Notes under the pieces: model-generated
What the model saw: the letters and a program-made list of their open reading frames with translations, nothing else
What the model was told of the DNA's origin: nothing
Database searches by the model: none
Part shown: positions 43,381 to 52,182 of the stretch, piece by piece
Layout of the letters: each line of letters opens with the position of its first letter
How positions within the stretch are numbered: position 1 is the stretch's first letter
Assembly: GCA_003150615.1 (NCBI GenBank)
Contig: QALN01000005.1
Span: forward strand, 1 to 64,000
DNA length: 64,000 bases
Reading direction: 5' to 3'
DNA from: Flavobacteriales bacterium
GTDB lineage: Bacteria; Bacteroidota; Bacteroidia; Flavobacteriales; UBA1820
Made by a program: the position numbers and the translations under genes

Positions 43381-43911
43381 TTATAAGAATTTCTTAAGCG
43401 CTTTTACCATAGGTGTGTAGTCGGCTTCTGGCAGGTCGCTTTTTATGGTTGAAAAGAAATGCGGAGCTTCGTTGCGGTAAACATTCATCATCCTTTCTTC
43501 TCCGAAAACAGCCGAATATTCTACGTTGGCCAATCTGTCGCATAATTTTATGAACGTGGCGTAAGGGGTGTTTCGTATTCCACGGTAGTAGTCTTCGTCG
43601 GCCCGTTCGTCGCGTGTGCGGCCACGGTTGTTGGTCACGGCAAATACCATTTCCGCTATTTCCGCACCGAATACTTTTTTCAGGTCGTTGTATGTTATGC
43701 GGCAGTCTTCTATAGTGTCGTGCAACCATACTGCCGATAATACGTAATCGCGTTTTTCTTCGGGCAACAAGTAAGAAAACATGTCCGCGTAATGCGCCGC
43801 CATGGCCAGATGAACGGAATACGGAGCGCCGTCATAACGGTGCAGTGTCTGTTCGTGTGCCGTTACGGCATATTTTATCGCTTTGGGAAGTATGGGTGCG
43901 GTATCCAGCAT
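43381..43911 (-). CDS. HD-domain phosphohydrolase (SpoT-like hydrolase fold)
   Basis: 176 residues from the ATG at 43911. The HD-type metal site is visible: His in YSVHLAMAAH (about 30-40), the HD pair in AVWLHDTIED (about 70-80) and the later Asp in KLCDRLANVEYS (about 138-150). The RGRTRDERADEDYYRGIR segment lies between. The pattern is that of RelA/SpoT-type ppGpp hydrolases or MazG-like small alarmone hydrolases without synthetase. A (p)ppGpp-degrading role is inferred. The frame opens with TTG at 43944, but a TATTTTTG element covers that place, so the ATG is preferred. Confidence 0.8.
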   Translation of the reverse strand: MLDTAPILPKAIKYAVTAHEQTLHRYDGAPYSVHLAMAAHYADMFSYLLPEEKRDYVLSAVWLHDTIEDCRITYNDLKKVFGAEIAEMVFAVTNNRGRTRDERADEDYYRGIRNTPYATFIKLCDRLANVEYSAVFGEERMMNVYRNEAPHFFSTIKSDLPEADYTPMVKALKKFL

Positions 43912-43941
43912 CGTTTTGTTTGTTTTTGTGTAAATATATGG

Positions 43942-43949
43942 CAAAAATA
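43942..43949 (-). promoter_or_regulatory. promoter element for the HD hydrolase
   Basis: TATTTTTG on the minus strand, 31 bp before the ATG at 43911; partly shares bases with the T-tail of the rpsT terminator. Confidence 0.5.
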
Positions 43950-43950
43950 A

Positions 43951-43980
43951 TCAGCTCCGCATAATGTTATGCGGAGCTGA
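43951..43980 (-). terminator. rpsT terminator
   Basis: Perfect 14-bp arms TCAGCTCCGCATAA (43951-43964) and TTATGCGGAGCTGA (43967-43980) with a TG loop, T-rich tail on the minus strand. Confidence 0.87.
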
Positions 43981-44020
43981 CGTGTATATTTTTTCCGTTT
44001 GCGGGTTTACCGCACGGGAT

Positions 44021-44275
44021 TTAGGCGATGGAAGATACGTGTTTGCTGAGCTTGCTCTTCAGGTTGGCAGCTTTGTTTTTGTGTATCACGTTTTTCTTTG
44101 CCAATTTGTCGATCATCGAAACTACCTTCGGGAACATTTCGCTAGCTTCGGCCTTGTCCGTGGTAAGGCGGAGTTTCTTTATGGCGTTGCGCGTTGTTTT
44201 ATGGTAGTAACGGTTGCGCAGACGTTTCTTGTCGTTGGAACGGATACGCTTGATAGACGATTTATGGTTTGCCAT
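44021..44275 (-). CDS. rpsT: 30S ribosomal protein S20
   Basis: 84 residues, the usual bS20 length. The start [12 protein letters not shown] and the three-helix basic composition ([16 protein letters not shown], then [15 protein letters not shown]) are typical. It binds 16S rRNA early in 30S assembly. It lies 75 bp after the second tRNA-Glu, so it may be read from the same promoter at 44574. Confidence 0.96.
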   Translation of the reverse strand: MANHKSSIKRIRSNDKKRLRNRYYHKTTRNAIKKLRLTTDKAEASEMFPKVVSMIDKLAKKNVIHKNKAANLKSKLSKHVSSIA

Positions 44276-44350
44276 CTCTAAAAAATGTTTTTATTCTTTT
44301 TCAAATGCGGGAAATAATGTCCCGTCTAGCGTTTGTTTGTTTTTCGGTTG

Positions 44351-44422
44351 TAGTCCGTAGGGGAATCGAACCCCTGTTTCAAGAATGAGAATCTTGCGTC
44401 CTAACCGCTAGACGAACAGACC
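44351..44422 (-). tRNA. tRNA-Glu (CTC)
   Basis: 72 nt. Anticodon loop TTCTCAT with anticodon CTC between stems CAAGA and TCTTG. Acceptor GGTCTGT pairs with ACGGACT (two G-U pairs); T loop GGTTCGATTCC. CCA not encoded. Downstream member of a tandem pair. Confidence 0.92.
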
Positions 44423-44449
44423 GCGGTTTTGCGCTCCAGGGGAGCTTTG

Positions 44450-44521
44450 TAGCCCGTAGGGGAATCGAACCCCTGTTACCAGAATGAAAATCTGACGTCC
44501 TAACCGCTAGACGAACGGGCC
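44450..44521 (-). tRNA. tRNA-Glu (TTC)
   Basis: 72 nt. Anticodon loop TTTTCAT with anticodon TTC. Acceptor GGCCCGT pairs with ACGGGCT. D and T arms are almost identical to those of the neighbouring tRNA-Glu (CTC). CCA not encoded. First of the pair, 52 bp from its promoter. Confidence 0.94.
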
Positions 44522-44573
44522 TTGCTTTTTTATGTCCGAGTGTCCGTTTCCGGACCGGGAGCGTTAGCGACTG

Positions 44574-44604
44574 CAAATGTAGGATATTTTTCCGAACCTC
44601 CAAA
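44574..44604 (-). promoter_or_regulatory. near-consensus promoter of the tRNA-Glu pair
   Basis: On the minus strand TTTG (44601-44604), 19 bp, TACATTTG (44574-44581). Same boxes and spacing as the gcvH and rpsU promoters. Confidence 0.8.
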
Positions 44605-45093
44605 TAGGTGGCGAAGATTTTTTTTGTTTTTTTTATTTGCACATTCTTGTGTTAATGTATGTGTTGCATTTTATATAGGAACGCGCGTGCGTAACTTTAA
44701 ATATGCCGATGGTGTGCCTTGGAAAAACGGCGGTAAAAAATAATCTTGTTAAAATCAGTTAAACGTACAGCGCTTTCGGGAACCGTTTCCAATATGGGTA
44801 TTTGTCGGTTAGCCGTGCGCTGTGTTTTCATCGGAAGCAAGTGGTTGCTGCCGGTGTGCCGCAGAGGGTGTCAGAGCGGTGTTTCATGTTAATTTTTTGA
44901 ATATGTGTGATTTTATTGATTTGTTATTTACACAAGCCAAAATTGTAATTATGATGATAAAACTACCTTAAAAATATGGAAAAAATGAAAAAAAATCATT
45001 AAAAAAAGCCGAAAAATGTCTGAAAATTTCGTGTTTCAGGGGTATTAAGGCGTTATTTATAAAAGCGGGAGGTTCAATTTAACTATTTTTTAG
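44605..45093. other. gene-free stretch before susC
   Basis: About 490 bp without an ORF that I can support. The part from 44890 to 45060 is strongly A/T-rich with several A-runs. No hairpin with a T-tail and no riboswitch motif is seen. It probably holds the control region of susC. Confidence 0.5.
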
Positions 45094-45101
45094 TACTTTT
45101 G
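45094..45101 (+). promoter_or_regulatory. promoter element for susC
   Basis: TACTTTTG within TTTAGTACTTTTGTCG, 33 bp before the susC ATG. The alaS promoter at 63335-63342 has the same 16-base context. Confidence 0.55.
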
Positions 45102-45133
45102 TCGTTCCAATAATAAAATAATTAGTTTTAGAG

Positions 45134-48100
45134 ATGAAAGGAAACTTAAGACAATTACTGACGATAGCGTTAGTATTCTTCGCAGTTGTTTTCGCCCAAG
45201 CACAGGTGAAAACCTACTCTGGAGTTGTCGTGTCGGCGGAAGACGGACAGACAATGCCCGGAGTCAACTTGAAAGTCGTAGGTACGGCCATAGGTACTTC
45301 GGCCGACTTCGACGGTAATTTTACCATTTCCGCATCGAAAGGCCAGAAACTGGAATTTTCGTTTGTGGGTTACAAGAACAAAATAGTAGTGCTGGGCGAT
45401 GCCACCACTCTTAAGATAACTCTTGAACAGGACGCTTCCGTTCTGGACGACGTGGTTATCGTTGCATACGGTACGGCCAAGAAGAAAGACGTTACCGGCG
45501 CAATAACGACCATTACTTCAAAAGATATAGAAAATCGTCAGGTATCGACCGTTACCCGCGCCATCGAAGGTCAGGTTCCGGGTATACAGGTTACCAGCAG
45601 CACCGGTCAGCCGGGCTCCGACGCTACTATCCGCATACGTGGCGTAGGTTCGATGTATTCTTCGAATACGGCTATGATAATGCTCGACGGTGTTCCTTAT
45701 CCTTCGAACGTTTCGACGATAAACCCTGACGACGTAGAGTCCGTTACGGTGCTCAAGGACGCTGCTTCGACAGCTCTTTACGGTTCGCGTGCCGCAAACG
45801 GTATCCTTATGATAACTACCAAGAAGGGTAAAAAAGGCGCTGCTCCCAAAGTGTCCCTGAGCGTGAAACTCGGTTCCAACTCGAAGGCTCTTCCCCAATA
45901 CAATTTGATAACCGATCCTCAGGAATATTACGAAACGGCATGGAAAGGGGTACGTAACTATGTTTGGTATAGAAATCCTGGCGCTCCCGATGCTCTTATA
46001 CGCGAGGCAGCATCCTCTATGCTTTGGAACGTGCTTGCTTACAATGCATTCAAACTTCCGCAAGGAGCTCAGTACATTGTGGACCCGGTTACAGGAAAAC
46101 TTACCGAAGGCGCTCAGCTTCTTTACAACGACAGCTGGACCAACGAACTTTACAAATCCAACTTCCGTCAGGAGTACAACATGAGCATAACGGGCGGAGG
46201 CGACAAGACGGACTACTACCTGTCCGTAGGTTACCTTAGCGACCCTTCGTATGTTGTAAACTCCAGCTTCGAACGTATATCTTCGAGGTTCAACATCAAC
46301 TCGCAGGTAAACGACTGGTTCAAAGTGGGAGCTACGTTCTCCTATACCCGTCGCAGCAGCAACAACCCGAGCTACGGTACTACAACCAGCGGTCTTTCTT
46401 CCAACGACCTGTTCACATGGTCCGAACTGATGGGTCCGATATACCCGTTCTATGCTCGTAACGCCGACGGTTCCATAAAACGTGACGACCAAGGAAACGG
46501 TATCTATGACTACGGTAATGGCCAGACTGATGCTGCCATCCAGCCTAGATACGGCCGCCCTTACCGTTCGGGTTACCACCCAATGACATATATGACCAAG
46601 GATAAGTTCCGCGAAATATACGATAACCTGCAGCTCAGCGGCTATGCCGAAGCTAAATTCCTCAGGGATTTCAAGATAAAGGCGACTTTCTCTACCGACC
46701 AGGTATTCGGCGACGAGCTTACTTTCCAGAACAACGAGGAAGGTATCGCATCGCAGCCCACCATCAACGGTCTTTTGGCCAAGGGTAAGAGCCAGAGAAG
46801 CGTTTACAATACCAACCAGATATTGGAATGGGGCCACCAGTACGGCGACCACCGTTTAGATGCAATGGTAGGTCATGAGTTCTACTATCAGAAATACCAG
46901 TACAGCGACGCTGCCATGATAAACATGCTCATACCGGGCGTTATGGACTTCACCAACTTCATAACTCCTTACGGTAACCCGACGAGCTACACCAACCCTA
47001 CGGCGCTCGAATCGTATTTCGCACGCGTATCGTACAACTACAAGAGCAAATACTTCGCTGAAGCCAGCGTTCGTCGTGACGGTTCTTCCAAATACCGTTA
47101 CAACAAATGGGGTACTTTCTGGGCAGTAGGCGCTTCGTGGCGTATGGCCGAGGAGAACTTCATAAAGAACAACTCCAACTGGATAAACGAACTTAAGATA
47201 CGTGCCAACATCGGTAGCACCGGTAACCAGGAACTGACTAAAACTTCGTATCCTTTCTCCAACCTCTGGACGATAGGCGAATCCAACGGCGACTTTACCA
47301 TCACTCAGGCATGGACAGGAAACCGTGATCTTACATGGGAAAAAGTACTTTCTATGGACGCTGGTGTGGATTTCCGTTTCTGGAACAAGTTCCACGGTGC
47401 GATCGACGTATACCGCCGCGTTACTACCGATCTGGTATTCCCTGTTCCCCAGGCTCCGTCGACAGGCCGTACTGAACGTTACGAGAACGACGGTAAACTG
47501 GCAAACCAGGGTATAGAGCTCGACCTTAACTACGACATTTTCAACAATTCGAAAGTGTTCTGGACGGTTAACTTCAACCTGGCTCACAATAAGCAGAAGA
47601 TACTCCGCATGCCGGACGTTATCCAGGATCAGATGGTTAACGGCGGATATGTGAACGGTGCCTACCTGTGGAAAGTCGGCAAAGACCAGTACAATCTCTA
47701 CTGGGGTGAAGCTGCGGGCGTTGACCCTGAAACAGGCTTCATGATGTACTGGAAAGACGTTCTCGATGATGCCGGCAATGTCATAGGCCGTGAAAAGACC
47801 AAGAACAAGGACGAACAGACGTTCTACGAACATGGTAGCGCTATGCCTGACGTAATCGGCGGCTTCAACACCACGGTTCGCTATGCAGGCTTTGACCTGT
47901 CCATCAATACCAACTTCCAGATCGGCGGTTGGGTAAATGACGGTAACTTCGGCAACTATACTTGGTACGGTGCATTGCATAACGGATGGAACCTTAGCAA
48001 GGAACTAGTAGACAATATGTGGACTCCGGACAACCTCAACGGCAAATATTCGTTCATGTACGGTTTTGACACAGATGAAGGTGATAATTTCGATAGGAGT

Positions 48101-48337
48101 TTCGTAAGAGCTTCGTATTTCAACCTTAAGAATGTTACTCTGGGTTACACGCTCCCTTCGCGTGTTACGGATAAGATAGGTCTCAGCTCTGTTCGTGTAT
48201 TCGCCAGCGGTGAAAACCTGTGGTTCTCTTCCGCACGCAGAGGTCTCGACCCTCGTACGTCTGTTTCTGCAGGAAGCCAGTCTTTCATGTACTCCCAGAT
48301 GCGTACGGTTACATTCGGTTTAAATGTTAACTTTTAA
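45134..48337 (+). CDS. SusC/RagA-type TonB-linked outer-membrane transporter
   Basis: 1067 residues. Signal peptide (to about 23, FAQAQ), a CarboxypepD_reg-like beta-sandwich (about 26-100), a TonB-box-like VLDDVVIVAYG segment (about 107-117), a plug (about 120-230 with IEGQVPGIQV and TIRIRGVGS) and a large barrel ending FGLNVNF. It imports a glycan or peptide captured by its SusD partner, using TonB energy. No glycoside hydrolase, anti-sigma factor or hybrid two-component gene lies beside it, so the substrate cannot be inferred; an oligopeptide, as for RagAB, is as likely as a glycan. Confidence 0.95.
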   Translation: MKGNLRQLLTIALVFFAVVFAQAQVKTYSGVVVSAEDGQTMPGVNLKVVGTAIGTSADFDGNFTISASKGQKLEFSFVGYKNKIVVLGDATTLKITLEQDASVLDDVVIVAYGTAKKKDVTGAITTITSKDIENRQVSTVTRAIEGQVPGIQVTSSTGQPGSDATIRIRGVGSMYSSNTAMIMLDGVPYPSNVSTINPDDVESVTVLKDAASTALYGSRAANGILMITTKKGKKGAAPKVSLSVKLGSNSKALPQYNLITDPQEYYETAWKGVRNYVWYRNPGAPDALIREAASSMLWNVLAYNAFKLPQGAQYIVDPVTGKLTEGAQLLYNDSWTNELYKSNFRQEYNMSITGGGDKTDYYLSVGYLSDPSYVVNSSFERISSRFNINSQVNDWFKVGATFSYTRRSSNNPSYGTTTSGLSSNDLFTWSELMGPIYPFYARNADGSIKRDDQGNGIYDYGNGQTDAAIQPRYGRPYRSGYHPMTYMTKDKFREIYDNLQLSGYAEAKFLRDFKIKATFSTDQVFGDELTFQNNEEGIASQPTINGLLAKGKSQRSVYNTNQILEWGHQYGDHRLDAMVGHEFYYQKYQYSDAAMINMLIPGVMDFTNFITPYGNPTSYTNPTALESYFARVSYNYKSKYFAEASVRRDGSSKYRYNKWGTFWAVGASWRMAEENFIKNNSNWINELKIRANIGSTGNQELTKTSYPFSNLWTIGESNGDFTITQAWTGNRDLTWEKVLSMDAGVDFRFWNKFHGAIDVYRRVTTDLVFPVPQAPSTGRTERYENDGKLANQGIELDLNYDIFNNSKVFWTVNFNLAHNKQKILRMPDVIQDQMVNGGYVNGAYLWKVGKDQYNLYWGEAAGVDPETGFMMYWKDVLDDAGNVIGREKTKNKDEQTFYEHGSAMPDVIGGFNTTVRYAGFDLSINTNFQIGGWVNDGNFGNYTWYGALHNGWNLSKELVDNMWTPDNLNGKYSFMYGFDTDEGDNFDRSFVRASYFNLKNVTLGYTLPSRVTDKIGLSSVRVFASGENLWFSSARRGLDPRTSVSAGSQSFMYSQMRTVTFGLNVNF

Positions 48338-48357
48338 CCAATAAGAGAGAGAAGAAA

Positions 48358-49842
48358 ATGAAAAAAATAATATTATCGATATTTGCTGCCCTCGCGGTTA
48401 CCGCATGTACCAATTTCCTGGAGGACAATCCTACCGGTAACTTCACGGACGACGACATGAGTAAAGTCCCTGTGGAGAAGGCAGCTGAAAAAATGCTCGT
48501 ATCCGCAGTTTCTTACATGCACACTATGGGCTCCGGAACAGCCGGTACCAGTTACAAGGTGATCCAGCTCGCTATGGATTTGAAAGGAAACGATATGGTT
48601 TTGCCCCTTGCCGGAGGTGGCGGATGGTTCCTGTCCGATTACAACATGTCCGGTTACCGCGGTTTCCAGGACGGACGCGCAGTTGCTTACTGGAGTAACT
48701 TCTATAACCTCGTGTTCAGGGCAAACCAGGTGCTTGAGTTCCTGCCTGAAGATCCTTCCACCTCGAGCCAGCCGGAAGCTGTTAAGAACATCAAGGCAAA
48801 AGCCTTGACGCTCCGTGCATTCGCTTACTACCATCTGATATGTATCTATCAGGATGCTTATCTCCATGGAGGCAAGGATAAGGCCGGCGTTCCTCTGTAC
48901 GAAAAAACCACTGACCCTGCAGGTCCGCGCGGCACTGCCGAAGGTGTTTACCGTAAGATATTGGACGACTGCTCCACGGCAATAGCTCTTTTCAATGAGT
49001 CTGGAATAGCTCCTACCGGAAAGGATGATGTGTCTGTTTACGTTGCTTACATGGTACAGGCCCGCACGGCTCTTACCATGGGTGAAAATTCTCTGGCCGC
49101 ATCCGCTGCCAAGAACGTGATAGACGGTTTCACTCTTATGTCCGAAGCTCAGGCTCTGGATAACGGTTTCCAGAAACTGGGCAATCCTGAAACGATATGG
49201 GGATATCTGTGGACGCAGAATACTACTCTTAATAACAACGCATTCTCGTCTCATATATCTACAAACGTGGCAGGTGCTTATGCCGGTGAAAACGGAGGTT
49301 ATAAAATGATAGACTCCCGTCTGTACAACCAGATAGAGTCTACCGACTGGAGAAAGAAACTTTACTACGAAGTTCCTACCGATATCTATTATGCTGCTTC
49401 GTCGAACCCGCGTACGATAACGGTTCCGGCATACTGCAACAGTAAGTTCAATGCTCCTACGTTCTATCAGGATGAAATATTCATGCGTGTGGCAGAGGCT
49501 TATTTCATAAGGGCTGAAGCACTCGTTGCTGACAACGTATCTACTGCCCAGCAGGTGCTTTACGATATCGTTTCGACCCGTGATGCCGGTTATACTAAAT
49601 CGACTAAGACAGGTCAGGCTCTGCTCGACGAAATACACCTTCAGAAACGTATAGAAATGTGGGGTGAAGGTCTCGAATATTTCGATAACAAGCGTATCGG
49701 TAAAGGCGTTGACCGCACTGGCGTTACCAACCACACGAACAATCTGGTTGTTCCTGCCGGTAAAGACTTTACGTTCCGCATACCGAAAACTGAAATAGAG
49801 CGTAACCCGAATATTAAGGACGAGGATAACAATCCTATCTGA
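48358..49842 (+). CDS. SusD/RagB-type surface substrate-binding lipoprotein
   Basis: 494 residues. Lipobox VTAC near residue 17. The helical TPR-like scaffold of SusD proteins is seen: FYNLVFRANQVLEFL (about 118-132), KAKALTLRAFAYYHLICIYQDA (about 144-165, landmark only), and the C-terminal LQKRIEMWGEGLEYFDNKRIGKG segment (about 430-452). It forms the hinged lid on the SusC barrel at the cell surface. The gene starts 20 bp after susC and is closed by a terminator at 49868. Confidence 0.95.
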   Translation: MKKIILSIFAALAVTACTNFLEDNPTGNFTDDDMSKVPVEKAAEKMLVSAVSYMHTMGSGTAGTSYKVIQLAMDLKGNDMVLPLAGGGGWFLSDYNMSGYRGFQDGRAVAYWSNFYNLVFRANQVLEFLPEDPSTSSQPEAVKNIKAKALTLRAFAYYHLICIYQDAYLHGGKDKAGVPLYEKTTDPAGPRGTAEGVYRKILDDCSTAIALFNESGIAPTGKDDVSVYVAYMVQARTALTMGENSLAASAAKNVIDGFTLMSEAQALDNGFQKLGNPETIWGYLWTQNTTLNNNAFSSHISTNVAGAYAGENGGYKMIDSRLYNQIESTDWRKKLYYEVPTDIYYAASSNPRTITVPAYCNSKFNAPTFYQDEIFMRVAEAYFIRAEALVADNVSTAQQVLYDIVSTRDAGYTKSTKTGQALLDEIHLQKRIEMWGEGLEYFDNKRIGKGVDRTGVTNHTNNLVVPAGKDFTFRIPKTEIERNPNIKDEDNNPI

Positions 49843-49867
49843 TAATATACGCAAGGTATTTATATGG

Positions 49868-49897
49868 ACCCTCCCGGAAAACACCGGGAGGGTTTTT
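49868..49897 (+). terminator. susCD terminator
   Basis: Arms ACCCTCCCGG (49868-49877) and CCGGGAGGGT (49884-49893), perfect, followed by a T6 run. Confidence 0.9.
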
Positions 49898-49949
49898 TAT
49901 TGTGTCTGCGTTTTTTTTGATGGTGTCAGGCCGGAAGGTGCTTTTTTCT

Positions 49950-49981
49950 TTTGGATATAATTTCTTTTTTGATTATATTTG
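49950..49981 (+). promoter_or_regulatory. near-consensus promoter of the tail-like gene
   Basis: TTTG (49950-49953), 20 bp, TATATTTG (49974-49981), 29 bp before the ATG at 50011. One of the best promoter matches in the window. Confidence 0.8.
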
Positions 49982-50010
49982 TCTAGCGTGAAACCAGAAA
50001 AAATATTGAA

Positions 50011-50436
50011 ATGGAAATTGTGTATAAAATAGACGGGCATGATTTTAAGGATTACGGCGTTTATGTGTCGGCTTCGCATGGTCTTATAGGAGGGCTTAAA
50101 CCCAAGAAACGGGTGGAAGTGGAATGGGACGACTGCAACGGATATCAAACGGACGATACTCCGATGTATTTCGAGGCGAGGAATATTTCGTTGAATTGTT
50201 TTCTGAAAGCATCGGGGGCGGCCGAATGCATAGAAAAGTCAGAGGCTTTTGCCCGGCTTTTTTATACGGCTTCGGCCAATGTGCTGACGGTTTCGGCCGG
50301 AGGGAAGACTCTTTCGTACAATGTGCGCCTGGCCGATGCGATAGATGTGCAGAAAACGTTTGCCGAGGGGACTATGACGGCTGTTTTTACCCTCAGGCTG
50401 GTCGAGCCTGAACCGTCGTTGCCCGTAGTTTCATGA
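50011..50436 (+). CDS. lone phage-tail-like protein (distal-tail/Dit-like N-domain), tentative
   Basis: 141 residues, no signal peptide, no membrane helix. The pattern I-DG-DF-DYGVYVS near the start, a Lys-rich turn, W-D-NG, and MYFEARNISLNCFLKASG in the middle, followed by LTVSAGGKTLSYNVRLADA, resembles the first domain of siphophage distal tail (Dit) proteins, which join tail tube to baseplate. The match is by eye and weak. No other phage gene lies near. The gene has its own strong promoter and a terminator for the facing gene after it, so it seems to be a maintained single unit. A domesticated tail relic, part of a contractile injection system elsewhere, or an unrelated beta-protein are all possible. 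Confidence 0.55.
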   Translation: MEIVYKIDGHDFKDYGVYVSASHGLIGGLKPKKRVEVEWDDCNGYQTDDTPMYFEARNISLNCFLKASGAAECIEKSEAFARLFYTASANVLTVSAGGKTLSYNVRLADAIDVQKTFAEGTMTAVFTLRLVEPEPSLPVVS

Positions 50437-50478
50437 TGTGCTTGCGGCATGGACGATATTCGGTTTTTGATGAAAAAA

Positions 50479-50507
50479 TTAACCCCGGAGAAAATCCCCG
50501 GGGCTAA
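50479..50507 (-). terminator. terminator of the TPR gene at 50542
   Basis: Arms TTAACCCCGG (50479-50488) and CCGGGGCTAA (50498-50507), one mismatch; on the minus strand followed by TTTTTT. Confidence 0.8.
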
Positions 50508-50541
50508 TCAAAAAAAACGCGTACTATGAAAATGAAAGACG

Positions 50542-52164
50542 CTATTTAATGCTCCGAAGAGCCTTGATAGCCGTTTGGTTTTCCGGATCTATTACCAGGA
50601 TTTTATTCCAATACGTTTTTGAAGTTTCCATGTCCTCTTTTAGGTAATAGTAATATGCGAGGTAGCTGTACGCTTCTACCAGTTGTTTCTGGTTCCCTTC
50701 GGAATCTTCGAGTATCGAACATGCTTTCTCGTAATACGGTTTTGCCAATCCCATCGTCGTTTCGGGGTCTTTGACTGAATTTATGCGCGCTCGCCAGAAA
50801 TAACCGAGATAACTGTCCGGCGCTTTTTCACTTAACACAGCGAAAGCGCTGTCGGCCGCATTTATATATTCGTCCTTGTGTTCCGAATAAACCTGTGACG
50901 TGTCGCTGGCGGCATAATAATTACACCTGCCGAGCATGAGATAATCCGAAGGCCGTACTTCGTTGCCGCCCGTTTCTATGAATAGTGCGAAATATTTTGC
51001 GGCATTGTCATAATCTCCTGTCTGTTGGTATATTTCGCCGAGTTCGCGGTATAGTTCCGCTTTTTTATTGCCTGTGGAGAGCGCTTTTTCAAATTGCGCC
51101 TTGGCCCTTTCGCTGTCGCCGTTTTTGAGCAGCAGGCGCCCGTAATAGACGTAGTCGAGGTATATGTGTTTGTCTGCTCCGCCTTTATCCATGAATGCCG
51201 CTCCCTTTTCGGCTCCTAATGCGTATTTTCCGAGTTCGAAACAATTGTACATGTATAATCTTTGCATAACGAAGTTTGCCGGGTCGTTTTTGAGGGCTTC
51301 TTCGGTTACTTCCATGGATTTTTCGTAGTTCTTGTTGTAAAACAGGATGGAGGCGTATTTCTCCCGTTCTTCCGGAGAGTAGTAATCGTCGAGAGAGAGG
51401 TATTTCTCATAAGCTTGTTCTGCTTTAGAGAAACGTCCGTTGACATAGTTTACCTCGGCCAGTTCACGGTAGGCCAATGCCGACGACGGGTCGGATGCTA
51501 TCAACCTGTCGAGCATTTCCACGGCCAGAGCATAATTGGCGGTGGAGTATAGCTGGGAGTATTTTATGTACGCTTCGTGTTTGGAAGGAGTGAAATATAT
51601 CGCCTGTTGGTATTGTTCGGCGGCTTTGCCGTAGTTTTTTTCGGCGGCGAAGATGTCTCCGCGCAGGATATATGCGGCGGAGAGTTTGCCATCTATACCG
51701 AGTGCGTCGGTGGCGTATTTTTCAGCTTGGGCGTAGTCTTTGTTATCGAGGTATGCCCGTCCTGCCAGTACATAAAGTTCCGCGTTCTTTTTGTTTTTCC
51801 CGGACAGGATGTCTTTAAAAGCGCCGGCGGCACCCGTCGGATCGTTTTTTATTTTCAATTTGGCCAGGCCTGTCTTTGCCAAAAATGATGAAGGGTCGGT
51901 TTCGAGGCTTTTGCCGTAGTAGTATGCGGCGGAGTCTGTCTTGCCTTCCCGGAAATATGTTTCACCAAGGTAAAAGTATACGTCGGATTTATTTCCCGTG
52001 TTTTTTCTTAAACCTTCGAGAAGCAAATGTTTTGCCTGGGCATTGAAGCCGGATTTGTAGTATTCCGTTCCTTTGCTTTCCGTTACGTTTTGTGCGGAAA
52101 GCGGAATTGTCATGACCGCAAGGATTACTGCGGCGGCACTTGTTTTTGCGATTGTTGTCTTCAT
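50542..52164 (-). CDS. exported TPR-repeat protein
   Basis: 540 residues: signal peptide (to about 24, LSAQ), then about a dozen tetratricopeptide repeats to the C-terminus (clear units start near 35, 68, 130, 165, 235, 340, 375 and 500, with A-A-Y-YG-SLE-DP patterns). It is the last gene of the group small membrane protein, PstS-like protein, TPR protein, 18 bp after the PstS-like gene. The same group follows tonB in other Bacteroidales as I recall. It probably acts in the periplasm as a scaffold for the TonB system or its neighbour; the exact task is unknown. Confidence 0.83.
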   Translation of the reverse strand: MKTTIAKTSAAAVILAVMTIPLSAQNVTESKGTEYYKSGFNAQAKHLLLEGLRKNTGNKSDVYFYLGETYFREGKTDSAAYYYGKSLETDPSSFLAKTGLAKLKIKNDPTGAAGAFKDILSGKNKKNAELYVLAGRAYLDNKDYAQAEKYATDALGIDGKLSAAYILRGDIFAAEKNYGKAAEQYQQAIYFTPSKHEAYIKYSQLYSTANYALAVEMLDRLIASDPSSALAYRELAEVNYVNGRFSKAEQAYEKYLSLDDYYSPEEREKYASILFYNKNYEKSMEVTEEALKNDPANFVMQRLYMYNCFELGKYALGAEKGAAFMDKGGADKHIYLDYVYYGRLLLKNGDSERAKAQFEKALSTGNKKAELYRELGEIYQQTGDYDNAAKYFALFIETGGNEVRPSDYLMLGRCNYYAASDTSQVYSEHKDEYINAADSAFAVLSEKAPDSYLGYFWRARINSVKDPETTMGLAKPYYEKACSILEDSEGNQKQLVEAYSYLAYYYYLKEDMETSKTYWNKILVIDPENQTAIKALRSIK

Positions 52165-52182
52165 AGCGGCGTTTAATTTATG

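Noticed and set aside
43282..43386. A 34-codon ATG-to-TAA frame with four Cys on the plus strand after the btuG terminator
   Set aside because: It lies after a strong terminator, has no promoter element, runs into the end of the HD gene on the other strand, and its codons look random. Probably chance.
45518..47980. Long open frames on the strand opposite susC
   Set aside because: They mirror the susC codon pattern, have no promoter or homologous motif, and susC is certain.
48373..49884. 503-codon open frame opposite susD
   Set aside because: Antisense shadow of a well-identified SusD gene; no domain recognised and it runs through the susCD terminator side.
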